Under the pieces are notes generated by a model. It was not told where the DNA came from and did not search any database. It was given only the letters and a program-made list of their open reading frames with translations. Shown here piece by piece: positions 21,774 through 34,104 of a stretch of 64,000 bases of DNA (position 1 is its first letter; the number at the start of each line of letters is the position of its first letter). This DNA is from Straminergon stramineum (lineage: Eukaryota > Streptophyta > Bryopsida > Hypnales > Calliergonaceae). Both the position numbers and the translations under genes were made by a program. The stretch lies in the NCBI GenBank assembly GCA_963920665.1, contig OY987268.1:22570501-22634500 (forward strand). The letters run 5' to 3'.

Positions 21774-24599
21774 CATGTTGGATCATAAATAATACACATG
21801 AATGTTGAAATCAAACATTAGCGCATTTTGAAACTCATTGGACTAAAGGAAAGAGAAACACACAAATGTAGATATAGGGATCCATTACACCAATGCATGG
21901 AAGTAGGCATGCTTCCCATATACCATCCCCAATCATCTATTGCTTTCATGCACCATAAGCAAAAAAAAAATTAGACATCCATACCTCACTCTTGTTAGCA
22001 AAAATTTTCCAATCCACAAATAGGTCCTCTTAAGTTGGAAAGCCGCTCAATAATGAACAATAGTCATGGGAGCAATATCTAGAGCTTTAGAAAATTACAA
22101 CGAATTCACTATTGTACAATGATACTCAATGCATAGGTTATCAAATCCATCAACCAAAGCATCAAGAGTTCAATGAAGCCCATCATCTCTTAGGGTTCAC
22201 CCCAAAAAACAATACAAGGGGGCCTTGGGGTTGATTTCATTGACTTTTGGGTAATACAACAATAATAAAATGTAATCTTAAAAATCAAGAATCAAACCCA
22301 TTGAGGAGAAAAGTTGGATTTGGTTAGAAAAGTGTGTGAAAGGTCCCAAAGTATTGTATATAAGTATTTCTAACTCCTTGTGTATTTGTGGTATAGTGAA
22401 TACAAGAAGTGGAGGAAATTTATCATAAATATGTAGAAACTAATTTAGCAATGTCTACGTTTGATAACTCAAATATATTACCCCCTTTGCTTCTAAGGAT
22501 TAAAGTTGTTTCTTTTGTAAAGCATGGAAGAAACACTAGTATTATTCATAAATACAAGGAATATATTGTACATATGTATGCAAAATTCATTGTACTAAAG
22601 AATTTTTAGTGATTTTTGGAGTATGTGGTCATTTATAATCCATAAAACATCATACAAGGAACATCCATCACAAGGAGCTTAGGATCAAGATTAGGGTATG
22701 AATAATACAAAAACATGGAGATCAACAATATCTCTATAGACATATTCTTTGAAGGACAACATTAATTATTTGACTCGAAATATCACATCGTACTAAAACT
22801 TAAATAACCATAGACTTCTATGGTACAACTTCCTTTTGTGATAATCTTTTTGGAAAAAATAAATTTACCTTTTATATCTTCTTCTTATAGATCCCCCCAA
22901 GAGCAACCATAATGAATTCTTTCTTGAAGACCACATTTCTTATATATTTTGTTTGTTAGCTCCTTTCTTCTTATAAGTAGACAAAATATGTATTCAATGC
23001 ATTGACATGTGTGCAAGCATATTTTTTGAGGGGTCTAAAAATCCTAGTTTTTATCAAATTAGTATATATTGAGCAAACAAACCCAAATCACATTAATTTT
23101 GAACTTTTCACCTAGTTAAATGCCATTTCCAAATGAATATATTTCCATTACAACTTCCAGCAATGAAGTGGTCATTGTAGTAATATGTTCACTAGAAGGT
23201 CAAGGCCGGTATCACTAAGTGTGACATAATTGCACAACCATCCCATCTAGTTTCTTGGGAGAAAATGAATTTATGGAATTTCTTCAATTTTACTTTTTAG
23301 ATTCTTGAGTTAATATTTTAATATAATATCAAATTCCTCTAGGAAGAAAAGACAAGCATTTTTCCTAGAAATTTTCAAAAATTCAAAATTCATCTTTGGG
23401 CATGATTGAAAAAACTTATTGTATAATTTTGAACATTATGACCTCGGAGATCCAATTAGATTCACAAATTGGTGAAGAAGTAGACATTCAAGTTAGGTAT
23501 AAGATTGTATGATTATAAGTTGCTACATAGATCGTATATTTGATGAATCTACTATGTTTTCAACATGTGTTGTTCTAAGGCAATTTCACTCAAAAACACA
23601 TAAAGAACTCTAGAAATTAATATGCTACAATAGAGGCAAACAACACCGTCTCTAAAAAGCCCAAAGGACATGGCAAAAATAACCCATTTCTATGAGTATT
23701 GGTAGGGTTTAGGATACCAAAAGAACATTTGCTTTCACTTCAAGGTGTCATCAAATATATGCCCAAGTGAAGTCAAAATATCGCAAACCATCTAAATTAG
23801 CAATTTAACCTAATTAGAGGTAGTTTTTTCAAGGAAAAATATGTCTATAGTATTAGCAATTGAATATCAAGAATTTTCCAAAAAGAAATGATGTTTTTGG
23901 ATAAGACATCTGATTACTACGAATTATCAAAGTAAAATGAAACATCACAATTCCTCACAAAAAAATCCTTTGAAAACCAATCTTGATCATTTGTGACCTA
24001 GAAGCAACCGAAAGACAACTTAGGGTAAGAATAATGCACCTTCTCACACAAAAATTATATGCTTTCTTGTTCAAGAAATCAGAAAAAATAAATTAGAATC
24101 CAACCCTAATCTCCTGGACTCCACTTGTTTAAGAGTATGTTCTAAACATTTCATGAAATATGGCTATACAAATTGAAAGATATCAACATTCAAGTTTGCC
24201 ATTTATTTCAAATGTTGGCTTGCAATTTCAAATGACTTCAACCACTATTTGTGGAAATTTTTGGCATTAAAAAATCTAAATTAAAAAAATTTAGACTTGA
24301 ATAACTAAGTTCAAAGCCTAGGAGTTTTTCTTCAAGATAATATACGTGCTTTTATTTTTCTCAAATGGTTAAGTAGAAGTAGGTCCAAGATTGAAAGGAA
24401 AACTGAATCACTAATAACTCTAAGATGGAATTCAAATACAGTATTTACTCTTGTCAAATTGTTTAGCAAACCAATTTAACCTTGTCAAATAATTTTCCTT
24501 TGAAATTCTGAAAATTACTTTTAGAAATGAATTCTATATTTCATTTATTCAAAAAGATGCTATGATTGGCCAAAGAACAAGATCATCCTAAACCTTTAA
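21774..24599. other. AT-rich intergenic DNA, no gene seen
   Basis: No recognised genes, RNA genes or well-bounded repeats. Reading frames are short and AT-driven. Confidence 0.5.
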
Positions 24600-25420
24600 C
24601 TATGTTACAAATCACATATGGTTTGTCCAAAACGTCACCCTCGTTTTGGTGTGGGCAGTTCAATTTCTTTAACTGTTTAGAATTTTTTTTATGAAAGTAT
24701 TGAGGGTCAACTAAAACTAAACTAAATTTTTTTATTAATTAGAGGTCCTCAAAAACATATATGCTCCATGAGTAGAAAAATAGAGCTTCTGAATTTTGCT
24801 TGATTTCCTAGCTTTCAACAAAGCTTAATAATTTCACTTGAAGTGAAATCTAAAAAATTATACTTATTCATTTTCTTTGAAAATGCTCCTCAAGGAAAGA
24901 ATAGAGTATTTTCATGATTTGCTGGTGGGAGAATTAAAACATACAAGTGTTGATTCGGAGTTATTTTTCATTTCTACTAGCATAAATTAATTGCATTTGA
25001 ACAATTGCAAGGTAGATTTGCTTAGTGAATTGGGGGCACTTGGTTGAACTTAATTTTTTTGAATTGCATTTTGGCGTGATGATACAATGTTTAGTTGTTT
25101 ATGTCACTTTTAATTTCATACAACTCTTATTTACACACTTCTCGAACATTTTGGGGAGGTACAATATATGAAAAAAAATATATCTATAAATATAGATATA
25201 TCTATAGATATAGATACAAATATATACATTTTTCTTGTTATAATCTTACAATTCCTATGCAAATTCACACTTAGAACTAGAAAGCACACTAATAAGCAAA
25301 ATTCTTAAACATTTATATGTATAGATTTTGGAAAAAAACCAACCTCCTTTATTGGGGATAGCTATAAGTTCAAGGTGTTTTTTCACAAGAAAAATAAACT
25401 TGGAAAGGCTAGGGCATTCA
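24600..25420. mobile_element. Degraded relative of the TTAA element at 6110
   Basis: Internal blocks match 6180-6920 in order: GGGCAGTTCAATTTC, GAGGTCCTCAAAAACATATATG, GAAATCTAAAAAATTAT and GGAAAGGCTAGG near the right. TTAA termini could not be fixed. It ends next to the copy at 25497. Confidence 0.5.
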
Positions 25421-25496
25421 AGCATTTACTTTCTCATTATTGGTCAACATAGAATGAATTAAAGTTTCACATGTATGAATTAATATAATTTCTTAA

Positions 25497-26418
25497 TCCC
25501 TAAAGGACCATGTGTCCCCTCGGGGGATTATTTGGGCTTGGGCAGGTTCCTACTATTTCAATTTTTAGTGATATTTTTTGGAATTTTTTGAGGTTGTGTA
25601 TTTTCACAAGAGCTTTGTAAGAATATATTTTTTATTTGAATCGATGTCCAAGAACAAAAGTTATGGCATCATAAGCAAAAATGGAGTTTGGTGGGCAACA
25701 CAAAAAAAATCACAGAAATTCAAAATAATTTTTTTCAAAGAATTTTTTCAAAGATTATATTTTTTTCTACATGTGAAGCTTTGTTTCATTCAATTTGGAC
25801 TAATAATGAGAAAGTTATGGACAATCTTAATTTTTCGGACAATCTAAGCATAATCTTGAAAAAAAACTTTTGGAATTCATTTTTGAATGCAATTTTTTAA
25901 ATTTTTTAAAAACAAATGCTAGGCAAGGTTAGATTCTCTTGCTAGAATAATCTCACCGTTGGAATTATTGTGATTCAATTCCATCTAAAAATTATTAACG
26001 ATTTATTTTTTTCTTCAATATTGAACCCACCTCTTCTTAACAATTTTTTAATGAGTGAAAATTAGGTCCTTTTTTTCCAAATCTTTTTTTGTAGATTCTC
26101 AACTCAACTACTTAACATAAATAAGTAGAAAATCAAAATCCGTAGTGCAAGAAATTTGAACTAAAAAGATTCAAAGCCAAAAACTCTAGTCAAGCAAGGT
26201 GCAAAAAAATGGTTTTCTTCACTTTAAATGCATATATCTTGCAATCTTCATGGTCAAAGTTTCTAAAATTTCTTCCATGTATTTGTATACTAGTCAAGTA
26301 TAAGATCTTATAGTTGGATATGCAAAAAAGAACAATTTTTCTTGATCTTTTCTGTTTGCAATAGAAATGACAGTTTTGTGTGTTTTTTGATAGGAAAATC
26401 ACCTTGGTCCTTTAGGGG
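25497..26418. mobile_element. TTAA-flanked (piggyBac-like) element, copy 2
   Basis: TTAA at 25493-25496 and 26419-26422. Left end TCCCTAAAGGACCA, right end TGGTCCTTTAGGGG. 922 bp, no transposase. The interior shares TTTCATTCAATTTGGA and GAAAGTTATGGACAATCTT with the copies at 43787 and 46808. Confidence 0.75.
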
Positions 26419-26422
26419 TTAA

Positions 26423-27028
26423 GAAAAGAATTAAATTTATTTTTTAGCTTTTAGCAATTTATTTGTGCTATCTACCGTATTCAATTCTATACTTTTCATG
26501 GTATAACTTTTGCTATCAACTACTAATCAACATAGAAGGTATATTCCTACATACCTAATTAATTTTTTAATCTTATGAAAAAGTTTCAAAAAGTTTCACA
26601 AAAAATTGAGGTCATATGTAGAAATTGAGGCTTACAATCCATTTGGTCTTTTAAGGGGACATTGTTCTATTAGAGGTAAATTTTAATTTCTCTATCAAAA
26701 TTTTAAAACAAAAAATAGAAACACAAAATCCATTTTCTAGTGGAAAACATTTCAAAATTTTATACGTTCTTCAAACCAAAGGAGGAATTTTGTTTGATAT
26801 CTAAATTCGACTTCAAGGTACTTTTGGTGGTTGTTTTGGGTGTAAATAGTGCAATGAACAATTAAAAAATTTCCACTCATTTTGGGATGAAAAGAGAAAT
26901 AGTAGAGATGGGAAAGTTTCTTAACCATTTCAAGTCCTTGGTGTGCACAACAAAATACAATTTGAAAGGATTTTTTTAAGAAATTTTTTTTTGCACGCAC
27001 AAATCCTGTAAAATCCTCTAAAAGTAAG
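26423..27028. other. Spacer, no gene seen
   Basis: AT-rich. It would contain the 3' flank of the oxygenase pseudogene. Nothing recognised. Confidence 0.45.
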
Positions 27029-28651
27029 CTAATTATGGAATGAACTAATATTCGCTTGGTACTTCTGATTGTTGTTTAACCAATGAATAGCCCTAGCTAT
27101 TTCTTTATCACCAAGTTTGATAACGCGATGAATTTTGTCTAGATCACTCTGAATGACCTTCTACCAATGAAGAAGTGATGCTTGTAGAAAAAATGCGATA
27201 CCAAGTTGGCAGGTCGTCCAATCGTATTTGTACAATGATGGATTTCGCTTGCTTTGATAAGCATGACGTCTCCAATCTGTGGCTCAAAAAAATGGCCCAA
27301 CTCTGAAAGATAAAATCAAACACCACTTCTATCCTTCAAAGTACCTTTCAAAAATCCAAACATATAATTTTAAAATTAATGTTATTTTGAATCATTCATT
27401 TCATAAAAATCAAGTTAAAAAAAATATAAATACAATGTTCTTGAAACTTACTACTATTATCGAGCCAGAGAAAAAAACTATAGGAGAAGTCATTCTCATC
27501 AACGTGAATCTTCACATTGTAATCTTTAGTCACGACAAAGGAAGAAAACGGAAAGCCTCCTATACACCTGGTTAGGTGGTATGCCTTCGGTGACCTATAC
27601 GTTATCCAAATATTCAAATATAAAAAGAAGGTGTCTTTTCAAACCTTGCGCCATGAGTTTTGCAACCCTCTCCGATTGGATGTAATATTCCGAATTGGGA
27701 TGTTTATACCTGTATGGATTACAACACATTAAAAACATATTCAAATAACATAAAATAAAACAATGTATATATTAATAAAATAAAAATAAAAAGTGTTTTA
27801 TAAAAAGAAATAAAAACTTACCAAGCTAGTCTTCCATATTTGAAATGAACACCAAACGTCACCATTTGAGTCCCTTTTTTTTGTTCTCCTCTTTTTGTCA
27901 TTGAAGAAGTCTTTTCTAACCATTGCGCTTCTTCTATTAAAATTTTTACTTCTTTCGAAGTAAAAATTCCATTCACAAGATGAACCAATTCTCCAGAGGA
28001 GTCTTGTAGTAGAAAGAGTACGTATTTGATGAAGATCTTGATTTTCTGGAACGTGATCTTTTCAAAATTCTTTAGTCCGTGACATCTTGGCCACTTTATA
28101 TATGATACTTTGTCCAAGGCCCACATATGGTGAAGATCCACGAGGAAAATGATCTTCAATGTGAATCACATGCTTTGTAGCATGGTTTACTAGATTATTT
28201 CTACAAACTAGTAATTCTTGATAGCATTTTGAACAATAGAATTTCTTCTTTCTTTTGTCCAACCAATCTGTGAAAAGAAAGAAACAAAGAATTAGTAAAA
28301 AATTCAACAATACTTCATATACATTAAAAATTTATTCTCATTAAAAAACAAAGCAAACAAACCTATTTAGAATTTCTGTAATTCTAGACAAAGTTTTAAA
28401 AAAAACTCTACAACTATTGTCATCTATTCGTTTAATGTTCTTTTTTCAATGATTATGCAAATCCTTTCAAACAATCAATAAAAGATAAAAACTCAAATGA
28501 ACCAATCAACGGATTCATGAATATCTTTACGAATACTAGAGTGCCGCAATTCTTGTAGGACATCGTGAATGCTAGCCAAGTGTTCATGTAGGCCCCCTCC
28601 AACATGTTCTCCTACATTGACCGTGTAACAATCGCATGCTTTGCAATAGTA
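27029..28651 (-). pseudogene. Zinc-finger plus 2OG-Fe(II) oxygenase gene, decayed
   Basis: Exons on the minus strand: at least 28651-28531, 28267-27822, 27709-27452, and 27302 to 27029. Exon 1 shows YYCKACDCY and LHEHLASIH; exon 2 shows FYCSKCYQEL and NHATKH, so two C2H2-like fingers. Exons 2 and 3 join in phase (RLAW-YKHP) across GT-AG. The oxygenase core shows KGTQMVTFGVHFKYG, then FVVTKDYNVKIHVDENDF with the HxD iron motif, and after the last splice IGDVMLIKASEIHHCTN with the distal His. Breaks: in-frame TAG after FEYLDNV (near 27615), a frameshift near 27575, a frameshift near 27155 before a C-terminal stretch KVIQSDLDKIHRVIKLGDKE, and a possible one near 28050. The substrate is unknown. 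Such enzymes hydroxylate or demethylate proteins or nucleic acids, and the fingers hint at nucleic acid. A fresh pseudogene or assembly indels are both possible. Confidence 0.6.
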
Positions 28652-29899
28652 CTGCTTGGTTTTTGCTTTTTGTGCAATTTACGTAGTAGTACAATGTATG
28701 TATTCATGTTTAGATCCTTGCATGTTCCAATATTTATTTTAAAATTAATTTATTAAAAAATTTGAAGACAACAAAGAAGAAAGTTTAACCCCTAATCCTC
28801 TCCAATTTCTAGGCTTCCTTCTTTGCACAAAACTTCAAAATTCTTACCTCCAATACTAAGAATAAAAAACTTCAAATTCTCAAATCACCAACATTTTAAC
28901 CAATTTTAAAGAAAATTAATTCTAAGATTTCCAAAGAACAAGAAGGAAATCTTAAATGAACAATTCCTTCCTCTTCTACTCTCGACATTGTAGTATGGTT
29001 TTTATATTTCTTCTTCTACTAAAATTTCAGCCCAGCTGTAGAAAACTATCGCAATTCGGTATTTAATGAAATTGAATTATTACTACTCTGAATCTCATAT
29101 TTTTTTTTATTCACACAAAAATTTATAATAATGCCAAAAAAATTCATACTGGAGGGTTGGCCTTTGAATCCACTTTCCGAGAAAGCCAAAGTAGTCCACT
29201 TGAAAGATGAATAAATAGAAGGCTCTAATTCAAAGAAAACTTTATTTTCTAACTTCACTGTTGCAAACCCATCATCTGAAGTTGATCACTTTTCATTTCG
29301 AAATCCTTATCATTTTAAAAAAAGATTGAATAGCACAAAATATTTCAAAGCAGCAACAACTTGATAGCATCCAGTGGCAACTCAGTGAACTAAGTATGCC
29401 ACCTTTATCCAGCAATTGAGGCGCAATTTCTAGCTCTAATTCAATGAATTAAATTTAGAGCCTTTACTTGCAGCAATTGTTGACTTTGAAAAATTGTTCA
29501 ACAACTCAATTTCTTAATAAAATGATTGAGATGGAAATCACTTGTTCTAATTGTTAGAATTTTTCATTACAACTGAGTAAAACATTCTCCTAACAACATC
29601 TATCTTGAACATCCACTTCCATAAACGTAATACAATCATGGCAGTAATGGCTTGAGACATGTAATTTTTTTCCAGCAATAAAATATATGTTCACTCAATA
29701 AAGCATGAAAAGAATAAAAATTACATATTTCTCTAAGCCGAGCTTATAGAGTGTATATAACCGGTCAAGTCGGGAATGACAAAATTCAAATTTTTTTGAA
29801 AATACTCTCTGGAGATGTAACAAATGCTCAGTAGGTGCTGATCTGCATGTCCAAATACACCCAAAATGTCAAAAATCAGCTACTTTAAAATCTAGCAAA
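28652..29899. other. AT-rich DNA upstream of the oxygenase pseudogene
   Basis: Upstream exons or a promoter of the minus-strand gene may lie here, but none can be fixed. A TATA-like TGTATATAA occurs near 29752 on the plus strand. No other feature seen. Confidence 0.4.
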
Positions 29900-30457
29900 G
29901 AAAAGTGAAATCTAACAATGAAGAAGTATAGCTATGAAATGAAGATTAACAACATTTTCCAAATGAGAAAGCATGAAGGTCAAACTCTAGCTCCTTCAAA
30001 GTCACAAAATGCACCATCTAGACACTTTGTCACAAAATTGAGCAAGTTAAAAAAAACAATCCAGCAATGCATATTAGAGGTTCAGACCAATACCAAGGAG
30101 AAGGCATTGAGAATGGCGAATTCAAACTTCGAGAAATATGATTGTCCCAATCAAGTGATGTTATCTTCGAAGCTAAATCCACTCCAATGTCCAAAATCCA
30201 CTATTCCTCAGAGCTAACTACGCAAACAAGCACAAGTACAAAATCAGGCTTGGATTATTGCTCACACAATAATGCGTTTAACATTACAAACAAGGGGGGA
30301 AAAAGTCCAACAATGAAACGAAGATTAATAACATTTTCATAACGAAAAAGCATGAAGCTTAGACTCCAGTTGCTTCACAATTACGAAATGCACCATCCAA
30401 ACACTTTGCCACAAAATCGAGCAAGTTGAATAAAAAATAAAGCAATGCACATAGGAG

Positions 30458-32272
30458 TGTAGTTAGGTTTTTGGAATCCCTATTCCAAACGCTACCAAGT
30501 TCGAATACTAGGGAATGATCTATGTAAGGTTAGTGTAGCATGTTCAAATGTCACTATGTACTTAAGTTTTGAAGATAGGATAAAAATTCATTCTTATTCC
30601 CACTAAATACCCCAAGAAACACTCAATAGTCCATTATAAGATAAAAGACTCAACATGCACGTCTTTGTCCTATCTAGTGTTTTAGGGCTTGTGACAATAG
30701 TTCTTGACAATAGTTCAGGGTGGACTGACTTGTGTATGGATGCAATGCAGGACTTAGACTTTAGTATAGCCCACTATAGTATTTTGAAACTAGTACAAAT
30801 ATACATCTGTAGTATTTCAAAAGAAATTAGAATTTAGGGTTTAGAAAGTCTTACAATGGGTTATCCCTCAGCAACTCTAGGGACAATATTGGCCAATACA
30901 AGGGTTAATCGATTCCTACAATTCCAAAATTCAAATTTACCACATACATATGCAATTTTCAATACAAATTCTAATAATAATTATTACAAAGTAATTAATA
31001 GAATTTAAAATCTAGTTCCCAATTAGGGGTACGGCCCAAAGGGCCATTTGAAAAATTTGGTCTTTATTTTAATTCGTTATAGTCGCGGGCCAAAATAATC
31101 ATTAAGACCTTGAAATTTTGATTTAATTGGCCGGTGGACCTAATACCGTGGTTAGAGGGCCTATATCCGTGCGATAGCCTAGCAATACCCCTCCGTGATA
31201 CCCAGCCAGTTCCAAACCAAGTGTCTACCTGAAATTGGGTCCCTAATCGGAACCAACCCAGGTCCCAACCGTACCCCAAGCCCTCATTTGGGGACCTCAC
31301 CCTAACTTGTCACCTCAGTTCAAATCCCTAATTCGATTTCCATAGACTGCAGCAACCTGCATCTGTTGCGCTACTTGCGATTTGAGATTTCTCAGTCGAT
31401 TTGTCCAAATTTACTGAATTAGTTTATGAATCTTACTCTGTCTCTCAATCTTGATTCCCACAATTTTTTTTCTGATAATGAATTAGCACAAAATTTTAAA
31501 ATTTCGAGCTTTGCCGAAGGTCAAACCAGACGCGGCAACAATTACTCCGATTCAGTTTCGATTTGCAACTCACAATTTCTCTAATTTGATCATGAATGAG
31601 TGATCGAGCAATGAATTACACATAACAAGCACAATTTGTATACAATGATTGAAAGAAATCGAGATTTGTAGCGACTGCTGCGCCCGTCGAGATTGCCTAA
31701 TCCAGGGATTTGCTGATTCTTCACTCCAGCACCCACAGCGCAAATTTCACACAATTGCTCACAAAATTATGCACACGATTCCCTCACAACCAATACAATT
31801 TGAAATAGCACTTTTATTATACTGGCAAATAGCATTATCAAAACAGCATATCAACAACGCAAGATCGGCGCAATGAGAGTTACACCGCACAGAAAAGAAA
31901 AACGAAAAAAATGCAAGAGAGAGAAATTAAGGAAAACAGCATGGATTAATGCTGAATTCCGGGGGTGATCGGAGGGGTCGCAACTTTCGCAATCGGTGCG
32001 ATGTGCGCCTTCTGAAACCCTGAGTCTTCTTCTTTTCTTTAACTTTTGACTTTTTCTTTTACCAACTTTTACTTTTACTTTTACTTTTACTTTTACTTTT
32101 TGCCCTCTTCTATTAGTTTGTAGCTACTCACTAAAATATCTTTTTACTTTTTGGACACTTTAATGCACTTAGAAGCTACTTTTACACTGAAATTCTAATA
32201 TATATATAAATAATGTATATAATGTCACAAAAATCGAAAAAGTTCTATAAAAAGAGAAAGAGCTAGACTACA
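30458..32272. mobile_element. Solo LTR (1.8 kb) inside the tandem array
   Basis: Starts TGTAGT and ends ACTACA, matching the TG...CA rule for LTRs, and is flanked by the 5-bp direct repeat AGGAG (30453-30457 and 32273-32277). Removing it restores the tandem unit. No gag, pol or primer-binding site is seen, so it is a solo LTR left by recombination; orientation is not clear. It includes a TTTTAC hexamer run (32063-32100). Confidence 0.75.
32063..32100. repeat. TTTTAC hexanucleotide microsatellite
   Basis: About six copies of ACTTTT/TTTTAC in a row inside the solo LTR. Confidence 0.9.
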
Positions 32273-33760
32273 AGGAGGTTCAAACCAATACCAAGAAGGA
32301 GGTGTCGAGAATGGCGAATTTAAACTTCGAGAAATATAATTGTCGAAATCTGGTGTTGTTACCTTCAACCCTAAATCTGCTTCGATGTCCAAAGTCTGCT
32401 ATTCCTCAGAGCTGACTAGACATGGCAACATAAATATGAAATCAGGTTTTGAGAACCAACTTATACGCAAGTGCATTCAACATCATTCACTGAAAGAAGA
32501 AGTCCAGCAATGAAACGAAAGTCAACAATATTTTTCTAGCTAGAAAGCATAAAATTCAAATTCCAGCTCCTTCACAGTCACGAAATGCAGCATCCAGACA
32601 CTTCGCCACAAAATTAAGCAAATTCAAAAACAAAACAGCAATGCACATGACAGGTTCAGACCAATACCAAGGAGGAGGTGTTAAGAATGGCAAACCTAAA
32701 CTTCAAGAAATATGACTGTCAAAATCTAACGTTGATACCTTCAACCTTAAATCTGCTTTAGTGTCTAAAATCAACTATTTGTTAGAGCTCACTACACAAG
32801 GCAATATAAGTACGAAATCAGGCATAGAGAAGCTAATTACACGGCAATGCGTTCAACATCGCAAGCAAGAGAAAAAAAAAGTCCATCAAGAGACTACACC
32901 ACAAAATCGAGCAAGTTGAATAAAACATATAACAATGTACATGGGAGGTTCAAACCAATACCAAGAAGGAGGCGTCAAGAATGGTGAATCCAAACTTCAA
33001 GAAATATGACTGTCAAAATCTGACGTTGTTACCTTCAACTCTAAATCTGCTTCGACATTCAAAATCCACTATTCATGAGAGCTGACTCCACATGGCAACA
33101 TGAATACGAAATCAGGTTTAGAGAACCAACTTATACACGAGTGCATTCAACATCACACACTGGAGGAAGAAGAAGTTCAGCAAAGAAACAAAAGTCAACA
33201 ACATTTTTGAGCTAAAAAGCATGAAACTCAAACTCCAGTTCCTTCAGAGTCACGAAATGCACGATCTAGACACTTCACCAAAAAACGAGCAAGTTCAACA
33301 AAAAATGTAGCAATGCACATAAGAGGTTCAGACCTATACTAAGGAGGAGTCAAGAATGGCAAATCCAAATTTCGAGAAATATGACTATTGAAACTTAGCG
33401 TTGTTACCTTCAACCCTAAATCTGCTCCAACATCCAAAATCCACTATTCCTTGGAGCTCACTACTTAAGGGAACATGAGTATGAAATTAGGCTTGAGAAG
33501 CTACACACATGACAACGTATTTAACATTGCACATTGGGGGAAGAAGAAGTCTAGCAATGGAACGAAGATCAACGACATTTTTCAAGCTAGAAAGCATGAA
33601 GCTCAAACTCTAGTTGCTTTAGAGTTAAGAAATACACCATCCAGACATTGCATTAGGAAATTAAGAAAGTTAAAGAAAAAAAAAAAGCAATGCACATAGA
33701 AGGTTTAGACCAATACCATGGAGAAGGCCTCAGGAATGGTGAATCTAGACTTTTAGCGGA

Positions 33761-34104
33761 GGAAAAGAAACATGCACATGTGTCATCCTTGCATTTAGCA
33801 CAAAGTTTTCTTAGAGGAGTGACCTACAGTAACTAAGGAGCAAAGAGAAGACCAAACTCAAACCCTATGAACTCTTTCCGAAGGCCTTGGCAACGACACT
33901 CACTGCTTGCTGTGCCGGTCTAAGTTAATACCAAATGACTCCACAAGAGCACACCCAATGACTCCATAAGAGCCCACCATAATGATATAATTTGGGGGTT
34001 CGTCCAATCACTCCTCGCTAATTTGGGGCCTCTCATTGCCTATAGAAATGAAAAATTTCCTAATTTTATAATGGGTGGTAAATAAGTAGAGTTCATGTGT
34101 TTTT
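33761..34104. other. Spacer, no gene seen
   Basis: Less AT-rich than its surroundings, with a short repeat (CCAATGACTCCA twice, near 33930 and 33955). No gene recognised. Confidence 0.45.

Larger units (their letters stand above)
29900..33760. repeat. Tandem array of about six 378-bp units
   Basis: A landmark AGGTTCAGACCAATACCAAG recurs at about 30078, 32275, 32653, 32946, 33324 and 33703. A second landmark GCATGAAGCTCAAACTCCAG recurs at about 29970, 30350, 32548, 33219 and 33594. After removing the LTR insertion the spacing is 375-380 bp, except one unit shortened to 293 bp. Units are diverged by substitutions, so the array is old. Short open frames occur in some units but are not conserved across them, so I do not call genes. 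No similarity to a known satellite is claimed. Confidence 0.85.

Noticed and set aside
29918..30217. 99-codon frame beginning MKKYSYEMK
   Set aside because: It lies in the tandem array and the frame is not kept open in the other units.
31064..31300. 78-codon minus-strand frame in the solo LTR
   Set aside because: No retroelement protein motif; LTRs are normally non-coding.
29900..33760. CRISPR-like or gene-cluster interpretation of the repeats
   Set aside because: Units are long, contiguous and diverged with no unique spacers; the host is a plant.
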